From Angiostrongylus vasorum (taxonomy: Eukaryota > Nematoda > Chromadorea > Rhabditida > Metastrongylidae), in assembly GCA_018806985.1 (NCBI GenBank), contig JADANN010000457.1, positions 1,116,001 to 1,180,000 on the forward strand: 64,000 bases of DNA. Direction: 5' to 3'. The notes beneath the pieces were generated by a model. The model searched no databases, had not been told where the DNA came from, and saw nothing but the letters and a program-made list of their open reading frames with translations. Below are positions 33,101 through 44,078 of this stretch, in pieces; the first letter of the stretch is position 1, and each line of letters opens with the position of its first letter. The translations under genes and the position numbers were made by a program.

Positions 33101-36100
33101 GTTTAAATGTGCTGTATTTTTTGTGGGTGAAAGCTAACTTTTATATGGGCAAAGGCAAATACAAAGTCAAATCTTCTTCCCTGGGCTGACGTTTGATAGA
33201 TTTAACATCGAAGGATGAGGTATAAAGCTTTCGATATTGATAAATCCATGAGGGATGTGTCATGGATTCGATTTCACCAACCTTTCTTGGAGGTAATTTA
33301 ATGCATATCTGGCCTATACGATAACTTACGGTGGTCTAGTCATGTATCAAATAGCTAGCTAGAGTTGCTGACAGCACCGATGAAGTAGAAACTTCCCTGA
33401 GAGAAAGACCAATCAAACGGTATGGAGCAACCTTGTGGATCTTTTTGGTAGTCGAATAGTACACTATATAGTATAAAAAATTGCTCTAAAAAATCATTCG
33501 GTTGTTGTATTATTTCATCAGTATCGACCACTACTGCTTCTATTCCGTCTATGAAATATTCTTTTCCGCTTCTCAGCAAAGCATTGCAAGTTTTCTTGAA
33601 AATTTGAGCGAGTCCACATTAGTCTACAACTCTAGGTCTTCTGACAAACCTCTTAGCAATTCCCAAAATCTCTGCTTTTTAGTCTCACTATGAAGGTACT
33701 GAATGAATTTCTGTTCCTCATCGACGTTGTCGATAACAGTATCTTCTCAAACATCGACAATGTATTTGAACGAATCCTACTTTGAGACGGTTTTGGGTCT
33801 CATTTTTGGAATTTGTTATCTTACTCTTCATTCTGAGAGAAGAAAACTTATCTAGAGGAGGCGGGAGTCCGATCCCATGTAATGGTTTAGAAGAAGTCAG
33901 ACACTGGTTTGCTAAAATGGTCAATTTAGATCAGGATTGGTTTTGGTAATCAGGATAGACCTGGACAGTCTTTCACCAGATCCGTTCCATTCTGGTCAGA
34001 ACATTTCATTTTTTTTAAAAAACTTCTATAAGTATACATGATTGGCTATCCTGTACCTATAGAGGGCGTGTGGCGCACTGATAATGCTGGTGTTCATCAT
34101 GAGTAGGACGCTGCCGTAAACTCGCCCAGACCCATCAAGTCCATCATCCCTCCAGAGTCGAGAAGTTTGTACAAGACTTTTCTTTTCTTTCAAGGTCTCA
34201 GCTTACTGTGTCCAATACACGTAGAAACCTTCTAGCGCGGCTACCCCAGAACTCCAAGGAGAATTGATTCGACTGGCATTCAACGACATTCAAAACGAAC
34301 ACGAAAATCCTCAACGGAATCCCAACCCACGCACAAAATCCGGACCCTTTCGTGCATGATGGATGCAATCTGTGATATCGGTTCATATAGAAAATACTGT
34401 ACTTATATTTACAAGAGTACAGAGATATTACTGCATTTGTTGTTCATTTCATCTAATTCTAGCCAATGGCTATCGTTAAAGCCGGAATTAAACTATATCT
34501 TTTCCGTTATAAAAGAATCGCTTCGTTATTTGTTCAAAAAAGTCAGTGGTTGCTGACCTCATTTGGTGATGAGACCAACACCACTCGTCTAGTAGTACTA
34601 TCTGGTCCTCAACGGAGTATTTTTTATGCTGCAGTACAGTATTTGTTTGTATTTTGTATAAGACGTTTTGTAAGTACAGATCGTCACCATAATCTATCCA
34701 AGTTTAGGAGGGCTTGAAATGTTTTGAGATTTTAACAGCCTGTTCAGACTCGTTCTATCCAGCGCTGCCGCATGAAGGGTTCTTTCGGGACTAGGAAATA
34801 AGGTCGGAGTTTTTGCTGAAAACAACACGTGAGCATCTTGTGGAGCGCTTCCAGGACATAACGCTTATTTCTTGGTGAAACGACGAACCACTCTTCATGC
34901 ATTTCTTTTCCACTTGAATATAAGCTTTTGGCCGCATTGACACGATACAATCCGCTGTTCTCATTTATGCACTCACGCATAAAAAATGTGCACACAGAAG
35001 GTATACGTGTATACGTTAACCCAGGAAACAGAAACGGGAGTCCATCATTCCCTCCACCTCGATCTCAGGACGAGCACAAGGCCACCTTTCGTAAGCGTTT
35101 AACTCCATTTGAGGATGTACCACCACGTACTCTAACTACTGAGCGACATGATCTCTCTAATGGAGATTCGTGGAAATGTACAAGCATAAACGCAAGGACG
35201 AAGAGAGAAGACGTTTACACGAAGTAAATAAAACGATAAAACTTGAGGCGTTGATCAATCCCTGAGGGATGCGTCATGCATTCGACTTCATTAAGCATCG
35301 TTTGGAGGTGATTGGTTGCATACCTGGCCTTTACAATGACTGGCGGTGGCCTACCGATGTATCGAGCCAATGCTGCTATCCTCCCAGACAAGTCTAGTAC
35401 CAATTTGCCGACTCCGGAGGGATGGAAAGCTTGGTAGGCCATGGGGGGCGGGGGACCGATTCCATGTGTGTGTCGCAGTGGCGCCTCCAAGCACTGCGCC
35501 ATACGCGCCCTTTTCTATATGAAGTAGACGTTAAATTCCAGATATTTACGAATGAAACCTTCAAAGTCCTTAATCACTACCGCGCGAAAACACATCGCTC
35601 CAACCTCACAGAAGTGCAAAAAATGTGGTATGTGCGAGGTACGAGAGCTGATAAGGTTGAAAAACATAAGACTATCAGTTATTGGTAAGGGGTGTAAAGT
35701 TCGTTGTAATTCCTCATCATTTAGATGTTGAGAGAACGGAAAAGCATCTTGAGGATGCTTCCCTTTATCGTCCATCGTCTGAGAAGGAATTTAAAAGTCA
35801 ATACCGAAAGTTAAACAACAAATGGGTTAAAATAGCAAGAGCGGCTGGGTTAAAACCATCAGTTATCTCTCAACTAGAAGTTGAGTTACCAACATGTCCC
35901 GTCTTGTACTTGCTTATAAAAAACCCATAAGCTAGTATCCAGCGATGATATTGCGTCTACCGATCCATCATTGTTTAAGGTTAGACCAATCATTAGCTGT
36001 GTAGACGGGCCAACGGATAGGGTAACATGGTTCTTAACCCTAACATTTAACCAGTTGTTGAAACACATCCCAGCCCATCTTACGAATACCCAGATGTTTC

Positions 36101-39100
36101 TGGATCGTCTACGTACTGCGCAGCCCAGCAGCGCGTACGTGATGGAGTCGTTCGACGTTAGCGCTCTCTATACAAATGTGTCGAATGACTCCGCAATGCA
36201 AGCCATATTCGAACTCCTGATGCGACACGAAGGAGAAATAAACATGTATGGCTTCAAGATAGAGCAGTTGATGGCACTCTTAAAAAGAATGCTTGAGCTA
36301 CTCAATCTTCAGATGGTCCGGAAAGTACTACGCTCAAATATGAGGGTTGGCAATGGGAAAACGACTGGCACCAAGCCTGGCCATTGCATTTATGTCTAAG
36401 ATGGAAGCACCAGTGATCGATTTCGGGCCGCTACTCTACTGTAGATATATAGATGACTGTTTTGTCCTTTGCTCAGCACAAGAGGAAATGGACAAATGTT
36501 TCGAGTTGTTGAATGAACAGAGTATATTAAGTTCACCCGAGAGAAACCGAAAGAAAACTGGCTTCCACTCCTGAACGCCCAAATTAGCCTGTCAGAAAAT
36601 GGCTACATTACGAAGTGGTACCGAAAGCCAAGTAGTAAAAAACATCTTGGTTCATTACCTCTCCTCTCACCCTCTCACACGAAAAGGGCGCTGGTAAGAA
36701 ACATGTTTCGAACAGCAACCAACGTGTGCACGGGGAAAGAGAGCAGAGAGAGGAGTCCCGGAACTTGGCGCGGCAAATAGCCATTTCTAATGGCTACGAA
36801 ACTGTAGCTCGGGACAGGTGTAGAGGAAATCCTAGGCCTCCAAACGACAACTCTAGCGATAAAATGGTCCCGTTTATCCTACCCTTCATCTCAAATGATG
36901 TAAGTGCAGCTATAAAACGCTGCTTAAGAAGGGCGGGTCTAGAGAAATCGGTAAACGTAGTTGAAATGCCACCGAGTACTCTTAGGCGCCAGCTAGTTCG
37001 CAACCGCCTGGATAACCGTCTATGTACAACGCAAAATTGCATAATTTGCCCTCACGGTAGAGAACGTGATTGCATGGGTTCGGATACAGTGTATCTGATC
37101 TGATCTATCTGATCAGTGGTTAACCATATGCGGCTCTGAGTGACTGTTCTTCCTGGGTGGAAGACAGGTGAAAAAAAAGCGGCTCTGAAGAAGGCGATTC
37201 TGCCAAGACGTCAGCTACCGTTGTTGTATGTGTTCTATTTGTATGGAAGTAAACGCGTGCTGAATAACAACCTCGCGATTGCTGAAAAAAGAAAACGAAA
37301 CATTTATAATCCCGAAATCCAATCCAATGCCGAGGTTAATAGAAAGTCGATCGTGGGAACTGTATCTGATCTCTTGTAAATCGTGCGGAGACGAGTACAT
37401 TGGCGAAACGGGTAGTTGGTAAACTTAAGCCAAGTACTCCGCTAGTCACGCATAGGACGCAGAGACATAACGGTGAGGATTTTGAAGTAGTGGTTACGAT
37501 CCTCACACAGGAATCGAAAACACAAGCGCGCGAAATTCTCGAGGCTTTCTGGATCAATTCCAAAAATCCGGAAATGAACCGCAGGGAGGAATGTCCCATT
37601 ACCACGCGTGATATCGGGCAGTATTTAAACCTGTTATTCTGATGGGAGGACACATTAGGATTCCATGTGAATTCTGTGCGGTTGCTCTCCACGTGAATTA
37701 TTTAGTGGTAAACTCATAGAAAGCGGTGAATGTGCAAAGAAGCTATTCTGTGTTCAGTGTGATTGAAATCTTGGTTTAGCGTTTTCTCTGTTTGGTTATG
37801 GAGGCGTTTAAACGTGTAGACCGCAGTCAACTTGACCCTTCCAGGCTCTGAGGAAAGCGAAGTCCGCCGAAACGTCAGCTTGTTCTTGAATAAAGAATAA
37901 AATAACACCTCGCGTTTGCTCAACAAGAATATAAAAAATAAAAGCAAGATTTTAAAAGTGTTGCCTCACCGTAATCTAGCTCGCCGACGTAACCGTCAAA
38001 TTCATTCATTAATGTTTCACTATTTCCTAACTAAGCTGATCATTAGCTGCTTTTCTTAGTGCTATACATCTCCAATCATATTGATTCACCATTTTGACGT
38101 AGGACCTAACAATTTACAGATGTTCTCAGCGCTATACGAACTGACACCTGTTGGCCAGTGGACGGAACTGCAGTATCGGATTTCGGAGAGCTATCTAGAC
38201 ATGCTTGCATTTGCCGTCGTTGGGCCAATTACTCAGATTCTTGTCGTTGAAGGTAGGACTTAAATACGTATAGAGTTAAGAACTATCGAAGCACACATTC
38301 ACAATGAACTCAAAATAACAGACTGGTAGTATTCTTCTTGTCCTTAATTAGTGGTCACCGTTCTTGAAATACATCCATGCCGAAGGTTTAGCAGAGCTAG
38401 CATATTCCGTCGAGAAGGTCTAGACTGAAGCTTAACATGTTTTATGGCATACGGTTTTACAATAAAAACAAATCTTCACAGCACCTTAGTTACGGATGGG
38501 TAATATTAGTGTGGTAACTATAGAGTTATAACCACAATGATGCTGAAATATTTGCTGAACTCCAGACCGCAGGTGTCTGGGGTGGGGAATGAACACGCTA
38601 TTGTCCTTTCCGGAGAGTAACGCGTTAACGCGTTCACCACCACACCATGCGGGTCCTTCGTTTCGTTCGCCTGTCTCTCAGCTAGTTCTGTCGATCACTG
38701 CCATCAGCAATCACCCGTCAACGGGATTGATCTTGCAAAAGGCAGTAAAAAAAGTGAACATTGTGAACTTAAGCTATAGCCTCAGCTTAGCTGGGTTCAA
38801 TGCCGATTTGGGCTCCCCAGATCAATCCTTTTGACGGGTGATTGCTGCTAGCAGTGATCGATAGAACCAGTTGAGAGGCAGGCGAACGAAACGAAGGACC
38901 CGCATGGTGTGGTGGTGAGCGCGTTTCTCCCCGGAAAGGACAATAGCGCGTTCGTTCCCCCACCGCAGACACCTGCGGTACGGAGTTTTGCAAATATCTC
39001 AGCATCATTGTGCTTGTTTCACAAATAATACCCTGCCATGAAAACCTGTAAGAGGCAGTTAATAAAAAGTGAACATTATAAAGTTACATATGCATAGATT

Positions 39101-39681
39101 GCTCTTGACTGGAAGGCCTAGCGAAGTGCATCCGTTGATTTTCAGGCAAACTGGGGTATGCCCTGCAATTCTCAGTGCGTGAATCAGAAGTGGTAGATCG
39201 GCGTCGCCTGGCTATCTGTGAAAAACCAGGTCCTATAGCGCGGGACGAGGCAGGTATGTTCGAATTTTAAGCCCAGTAAGATAGCCGCTTTTTCTTGTAT
39301 ATTCGATATGAAGCACATATGAGAGCAATGATAGTACTAATACCATGACTTTTGGCTTCAATAACGTACTCGTACTAATAGTTCGGGTTATTAGTCGGTT
39401 ACACTATCTTTACAATTAGTCTCAAGATCGCTACAGTCATTAAAATATTGGTTAAATACAACTACTGGAAGAAATATTCTGGTTCAGGACGTCTCTTCAT
39501 CGTGAATCGCGCTTCAACCAGCATCCAGTTAGTGGACACAGTACGATGGGCACCCGCACGTAATGTCGCGCTGACTGACAGCCTTGTTCCGCACTTCTCG
39601 GCTTCATGGGGATTGTTGGCAGTAGCACTTAAAGGAGCAATTCGACTTCAGCGCTACTCATTCCGACTTGGATATAAATAG
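27062..39681 (+). CDS. TRIM-NHL-like protein: coiled coil followed by beta-propeller, C-terminal part
   Basis: Exons: 27062-27173, a small exon starting at 27469 (end uncertain), 28323-28458, 30291-30442, 30808-30867, 31066-31127, 31207-31297, 31677-31765, 38120-38252, 39146-39253 and 39488-39681 (stop TAG). The early exons form a helix pair (LNETTRETKDLVNKLCDTSQ; IIDEVFSVAAQRKCLFEDVYKTIEDIEQ) spaced like the coiled coil of TRIM proteins. The later exons have propeller-blade patterns: GCVVLPNGTVLATDEEVGLLL, LSIAYTDYIYLSVCGE, ITQILVVEGKLGYALQF and GRLFIVNRASTSIQLVDTVRW. No RING or B-box is visible, so the N-terminus is either the 24.1 kb exon or unusual. An in-frame TAG closes exon 31066-31127. 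Function unknown; NHL propellers commonly bind RNA or protein. Confidence 0.68.
28323..28458 (+). CDS. Second coiled-coil helix and proline linker
   Basis: The acceptor is tttag at 28,322 with a two-base lead. The frame LLVMLSIIDEVFSVAAQRK continues CLFEDVYKTIEDIEQLPPPPELPTGG and ends at donor gtgcgt, phase 2. AAQRKCLFEDVYKTIEDI has the 'xxRKxxLxxxVxxI' pattern of the second TRIM coiled-coil helix. The PPPPELP linker leads directly into the first propeller blade. An ATG at 28,334 could be the start of a separate (for example trans-spliced) gene, because the acceptor lies only 11 bases upstream; the phase match to the upstream helix argues for continuation. Confidence 0.72.
30291..31765 (+). 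CDS. Propeller exons 30291-30442, 30808-30867, 31066-31127, 31207-31297, 31677-31765
   Basis: Exon 30291-30442 reads LAGNVESVIIGSDVLKYVTG then CVVLPNGTVLATDEEVGLLLF, two beta-hairpin-like blade edges. Exon 30808-30867 (60 bases, phase 1 to 1) adds TKYSLEEATKSGIPQGPYT. Exon 31066-31127 reads HAVFLDVKTIKNFSSGHAVL and then TAG at its last three bases, directly before gtgaat. Exon 31207-31297 reads MLVDIEETKGDWCRYIVKF then TISLDYVAKIE in phase 0. Exon 31677-31765 reads GPKWMRNEAIVNDRL then SIAYTDYIYLSVCGE. Phases are consistent throughout; the only obstacle is the TAG. A single-base difference (AAG before the donor) would make the model clean. Confidence 0.65.
32060..32880 (+). pseudogene. mariner transposase relic
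   Basis: Plus-strand pieces give DDDLKALVEANTCRNLRELAE, then AAFHFQKRKLHRKKVISTVWW, GLIHRCFLNQGQAIIAENY and, after frame breaks, LPHPAYLPELAPTTYYL. Compared with the 10 kb copy the two may be different lineages, because the spacing and residues differ. In the propeller-gene intron. Confidence 0.85.
34068..34390 (+). repeat. tRNA-derived SINE, family 2 (diverged)
   Basis: Head gtgtggcgcactgataatgc, then catccctccagagtcg and the caacgacattcaaaac and gatggatgcaatctg segments typical of the family. Confidence 0.5.
34744..34995 (-). other. Unidentified 83-codon minus-strand frame
   Basis: The frame reads EEWFVVSPRNKRYVLEALHK then CCFQQKLRPYFLVPKEPFM and RQRWIERV. The stretch FLVPKEPFMRQRWIERV is faintly like the FP-x-D-P-x-R-R-x-W segment of THAP-type DNA-binding domains, but the N-terminal zinc ligands are not in THAP spacing. 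It is in a transposon-rich intron, so probably transposon-derived. Confidence 0.25.
35235..35512 (-). repeat. tRNA-derived SINE, family 1 (minus copy)
   Basis: Full-length reverse copy, ending in ccaagcactgcgccatacgcgccc, the reverse complement of the tRNA-like head. It sits immediately upstream of the Penelope-like element. Confidence 0.7.
37098..37363 (+). mobile_element. Short hammerhead-bearing repeat inserted in the Penelope GIY-YIG domain
   Basis: The endonuclease frame is interrupted after VYLI and resumes with SCKSCGDEYIGETG at 37,372. The break is flanked by tgtatctgatct at 37,090-37,101 and again at 37,360-37,371, like a target duplication. The inserted sequence carries a hammerhead-like motif (37,179-37,220; the GAAA box is changed to AAGA) and the aacaacctcgcgattgctga block shared with 26.5 kb and 58.5-58.8 kb. 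Confidence 0.75.
37843..37881 (+). ncRNA. Hammerhead-like motif at the 3' end of the Penelope-like element
   Basis: Order: ggctCTGAGGA, stem II GCG/CGC around a five-base loop, CGAAAC, GTC, then AGCTTG. CTGANGA and GAAA are both intact and the last part (ggct / agct) can pair as stem I. Position just after the endonuclease end matches where Penelope-like elements are known to carry hammerhead ribozymes. Stem III would be only the self-complementary ACGT. Confidence 0.55.
38120..39681 (+). CDS. C-terminal propeller exons and stop codon
   Basis: Exon 38120-38252 encodes MFSALYELTPVGQWTELQYR then LDMLAFAVVGPITQILVVE. Exon 39146-39253 encodes GKLGYALQFSVRESEVV then RLAICEKPGPIARDEA. Exon 39488-39681 encodes GRLFIVNRASTSIQLVD then a last strand ending SFRLGYK and TAG. 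All have strong acceptors (acag, ttttcag, ttcag) and G|gt donors in phase 1. GRLFIVNRASTSIQLVD is typical of an NHL repeat (G-x-hydrophobic-V-hydroxyl/N-R-x-x-x-x-I-Q-V). The 6.35 kb intron before 38,120 hosts the mariner and Penelope-like insertions. Confidence 0.8.
38520..39065. repeat. Inverted pair of foldback-family copies
   Basis: Plus copy (38,520-38,735) followed directly by a minus copy (38,770-39,065), in the intron 38,253-39,145. It leaves only about 80 bases before the next coding exon. Confidence 0.75.
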
Positions 39682-40966
39682 AAAAATAATTTATGAAAGC
39701 TGCTGTCGAACAGAATATGTGTATATGGAAAAATGAAAGAAGCAAAGTGAATAGAAGTAGATCCTTAGAGTGAGAGGAAGGACGAATAGGTATCCTAGGA
39801 TGGCAACTTCATGAATAATTCAATATTTATAACACAGAGATACTTCAAAACAAGAATTTCGACAGCTAGTAAAGGAATACCGGTTAGCTTTTCTGAAGTG
39901 GGCAGAAAGTACTTCGGGAACACGTGTACACAACTAGACAACGACAACGACGTATATACCAAATCAAATAGATCAGAGCAAAAGAATTATCACAAAGGAG
40001 AACGAAAGAATCACCGAACAGTACCTAAACAATGAATACAGCATAAATAACAGCCAATATTAATAACTTAACATTCCTTATCAAATTATAATGTTGATTT
40101 CATTCCTATTGAGACATTGCACATTTGCACATAAAGCATCATTCATGACGGGCAAATCGAGGCAAACGACTATGATGAATTATTTCATGACCAGGGTCGA
40201 ACTTCCTTCCCAGACGCGTGACAATATAGTAAAGCTTCCAATAGAACCACGTAACATGCTAGAGGTATAGTGCTTAAGTAAGCATATGGTTTAAAAAAAA
40301 CCCCAAAGCGATAGTGAATGCTGCGGGATAACCGCCCCACCTACTTTGTTCTCAAATCGAATGCTTCGAATACAAACGTAGGGGAAAGTCGACGTATCAC
40401 GTAACAGTTCTTATATTGAACTGTGAAACGCAATCCCTTACAATCTGCTGCACTGTCAACAACATCTTGTCCTTCGGAAGTCAATGTGTTAGATATGAAA
40501 AGATTAGTAATACTTACAAACCATAAAATAATGCCATTTAGAAAAATTACAAACAGTATATTTACCCTTAAACGGGTAATAAATGGTGTTAAAATAAAGT
40601 GTACAGCAGGAATGGCAAGAAGAAAGCAATCATGAAATGAGAAGCTCGTGTAACTACGTCAGTTAACGAGACAGAGAACAGAGATCACATTGTGAGCGCA
40701 AAAAAAAATTAATACCCAGATTGCATTATTGCTCGCGTATGGCGATATCGCTGACCAGAGGGCCGAAAGGAACTCGTCTGGACGACAGACGACAGTAAAA
40801 GTTTGAGTTTCATGAAAATTATCCATTCTATTCCATTCATTTTTTTCACCTAATGGACTTAGACCACAAAGTATGTCGTAAGCATTTTCAAAGAATGTCA
40901 TGTCAAACGCATTCAGAATACTTAAAAAATCGAAAACTGGTGAGTGAAATGGATGAAATCCAAGTT
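39682..40966. other. Convergent 3' intergenic region
   Basis: The propeller gene (plus) and DGK gene (minus) end tail to tail 1,285 bases apart. aaaataat 4 bases after the plus-strand stop may serve as a polyadenylation signal variant. No other feature recognised. Confidence 0.6.
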
Positions 40967-43149
40967 TTAAACACTGCTCAAACTTGGCAGCTCCGGAGCC
41001 GGCTCCAGTGAAGCACGCTCGACGGAAAGACTAGCTCCTTTTCGTCCGCTTCGGCGACTCTCGCGGCACAGTTCCACCTCCTTCTTTCGCAACTCCGCGA
41101 TTGCGCACTGAACAGAAATGAAGAGAAATGTCATAGCTTTGAGGACTAATTCGAACACTAAACACATCGATGAAAGGATAGTTATATAAGATCAAACGTA
41201 ATGAAACATTAAGGAAAAAGCGAAACAAACACTGTTATTAATGTTGTGTGTCCTAGAATAATTCGCTCGAAATTGCATAAATTCTAGAGCATAACCTCTG
41301 CATAACAGCTTTGCTAAGAGTGTTGTTTCAGCAGCTTATACTTTAAGTGTTTGCAATGAACATTAGAAAACGTCACGAATGACCGAAACCAAAATGCGGG
41401 ATGATTGCAAGTTATGATTTTTGTTAATTACAACCGGTAGATAAGAGTCGTTGTCAACTGGGTAACACCTTATGTTGCGCATAGCAGGAAGAACACTGAC
41501 CTAATGGCCAGACTTCATCATGAAAACCCTAGAGGAGAGAAACGATGGTCTTCAGTTGTCTACAGCGCGCAGAATGGGTTATTTTTGCACGCGGTAGGGA
41601 CCTCCAAAAATCACAAGGTGGACTGCAGAAAAGCTTAACACTGCCAATTCAACAATCGCTCGTAATTTGCAAGACAGTGGAAATGTGAAATAGTTCGATA
41701 AATGAATGCCATATAAATTGAACGAGTGGCAACAAAGTCGTAGCCACGAAGTCAGTTTTTCGCTTTTTCACGCTACAAAAAACAACGCATTTTGCGATCA
41801 TACTACCTACCACATGTGATAAAAAGTGCTTCCTACACGACTCCTACACGACAACAGTTCACTTCTGCCACTGGAGAGAGATGAGCTCCCTAAGCATTTT
41901 ACAAAGCCTACTTTGCATCCAAACATGGTCGTAAAGACTTCTTCGCTTTCGGCAGAAAGAAACCTTAATTACTCGGATAGTTGGATAGGCCGTCCACACT
42001 GGTTGTGCGGACCTTGTTTGGTGTTTTGCTGTTTTAGCCATTGTGGTTCTATGGAGCCCCGAGGCTAACCTGGCTAAAGACTGCCCCAGGTCGTTACAAT
42101 CACAGGCAGTCGCCGCTCTTATGGATCAGAGCGAGAATTGCCACCATACTAGTTTGATACCAGGACGGTGGTGGACCCTGGTATTGGTTTGCTCTTAGCT
42201 GGGCTTTCTGATGGAAACGCCGGACTCCCTAGCTTAGAAGATCCTGCCAGGAGGATGAATCACCCAGCTGCACATCGTAGCCCGACACCCAGGAACACCT
42301 TACGGTCACGATGAAGTGGAAAGCCGTTGGAAGGCAGAGACAATAATGTAAAGCAAAGTCTTAATTCATGGCGAGGTGACCACAACGGAGAAGTAGTGTG
42401 ATTAAACTGCTGATCTTGCCAAGCTTGCATTACGTGTATCAAAACTTGACAAGTACTTCCTAGGAACAATCTCCGATAACCAAATAGCTATTAAGGAAGT
42501 CTACGAACAATTCGTTGCCTAAAGAACTCTAGCATTCTACGCTAACGGATTACTACCCACACTTGTGTTAGTAGCGAAATTTTTGGGATTCCAAAGGTAT
42601 GTTTTTGATTAATATGTGTATGGACTGAAGTATTGCATTTTGAAGTTGTAGTCAAAAATTTGCCACAACTTTTGAATCAACATAATGCCCTTTATTTTCG
42701 ACATCTATCAAACATAAGACATGTATTTTTAAGCATGTGATATCCAAAAAAGAGGATAAAATATGTAGAAGTGGAAATTTCAACGATTAAAACCTACTGA
42801 AACCACAATGATTATTGGATTTAGCAGCTGGTACATATTTTCACCCTATAGAATTCATTTACATAACATTTGTATATTATATATGCTCAAAAGTTTTCCA
42901 CAGAAACATTAGCAAGGTAGGACTAAAATGGAAAAAAGAATACCATTGAATGCTCACATACATACCAGTTACCCACCTGCAGTCTTTTAGCATGTCCAAC
43001 TTTATGCACACCAAGATCCTTCATATCAGTCCATTCCAGATGGATCAGCTCATGGCCACGAATATCGTTTGCTTCAAACTGACTGCTGTATTGCGACAAC
43101 CCAAGGGAATTTAACCACGCTGACACTTCCTTTATGGACCAGCTGGTGA
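40967..43149 (-). CDS. DGK SAM domain and C-terminus (2 exons)
   Basis: Exon 42977-43149 reads [20 protein letters not shown], then [18 protein letters not shown] and [16 protein letters not shown], a complete SAM domain with the W...V..WL..L.L..Y...F....I.G..L..L...D...LG....GH pattern. Exon 40967-41107 finishes the last SAM helix ([14 protein letters not shown]) and adds a basic/Ser tail ending PELPSLSSV and TAA. In DGK delta the SAM domain forms helical polymers that hold the enzyme inactive in the cytoplasm; the conserved LGVxKVGHxKR segment suggests the same surface here. Confidence 0.96.
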
Positions 43150-44032
43150 CTAAAAAAATTCTTTGGCAGGTTGAAGACACACGCTTAACATGGCACAACG
43201 TTACCTTGCAATGAACAAAAGTAACAAAAGTCTTGCAGGAGTGACAAAGTCAAAGCCAGCAAGAGTCTAACTTGAATGGAAAACAAGTGTTCCTAGTTCT
43301 CGACGCTAGAGCAGAAGTCAACACCCAGTTCAGTTAGAAGTTTTAAAAAAATTGCGTTATTTACCAGGTGTAGACGGTGCACCAGAGTTGCGTCGCCACT
43401 TCCGAGTAATCCAATCAGTTAAACGACTTCGCTTACGTTGACGGCGTTCCACTACTCTGATTTCGTTCAAGGCTGCCTCCTCCCTGCTGATCGCCTGGCG
43501 GATGCTGCACAACACGTATCGCCAATGCTCTGGTTCGTCGCCCTATTTAAGGAGGAACAGTGATCAAAATAAACTAATGAATTCCTCCTTAATGATGGAA
43601 GAAAAGCTAAAGTAAACACAAAGAATCATTTGCACTGATTATATGATCTCTTTCTCTAAGATAAATAATGCGTTTCCGATGATCTATCCTAAAATCATAC
43701 CTGAATAGAGGAACAGAGGTTCAAAGTCCACAGAGAGCAGATCACTATTGTTAAGACCATAAAGTTTGCTGAATACTACTCACAAAGAAGAAAGTTAACG
43801 TTGAGTAATTTTTTGACATATGATTATACAGCCGAAGTCAATTAAAGGAACAAGCACGTTTAAATAAGCACATATTTTATTCATCACTTCTCGGAAACAC
43901 ATAAAACGAGGTTATTGTTAACCCGCGAAGAAACAATCACGAAGAATACACTAGTTAGAAAGGCACTTCCTTCATTAGTAGCTCACTTCTTTCTCAAAGA
44001 ACCAGTTATGTAATCGCGACCGTATGTATGTA

Positions 44033-44078
<46 letters not shown>

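Larger units (their letters stand above)
35515..37900 (+). mobile_element. Penelope-like element (RT plus GIY-YIG), degenerate
   Basis: Ordered landmarks over several frames: FKVLNHYRAKTHRSNLTE, KEFKSQYRKLNNKWVKIA, RPIISCVDGPTDRVTWFLT, SFDVSALYTNVSNDSAM (RT motif with catalytic D), AMGKRLAPSLAIAFM, LLYCRYIDDCFVLCSA (the YIDD box; RT catalytic pair) and WYRKPSS. Then a linker (CIICPHGRERDCMGSDTVYLI) leads into a broken GIY-YIG endonuclease (DEYIGETG; HNGEDFEVVVTILTQESKT; NPEMNRREECPITT). RT plus C-terminal GIY-YIG is diagnostic of Penelope-like elements. Frameshifts and stops make it inactive. It sits in sense orientation inside the propeller-gene intron. Confidence 0.9.
31766..38119 (+). other. 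6.35 kb propeller-gene intron filled with transposons
   Basis: Holds in order the mariner relic, a SINE fragment, SINE family 2, the unidentified minus frame, SINE family 1 (minus) and the Penelope-like element. The stretch 32,900-33,700 shows nothing recognisable. Confidence 0.65.
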
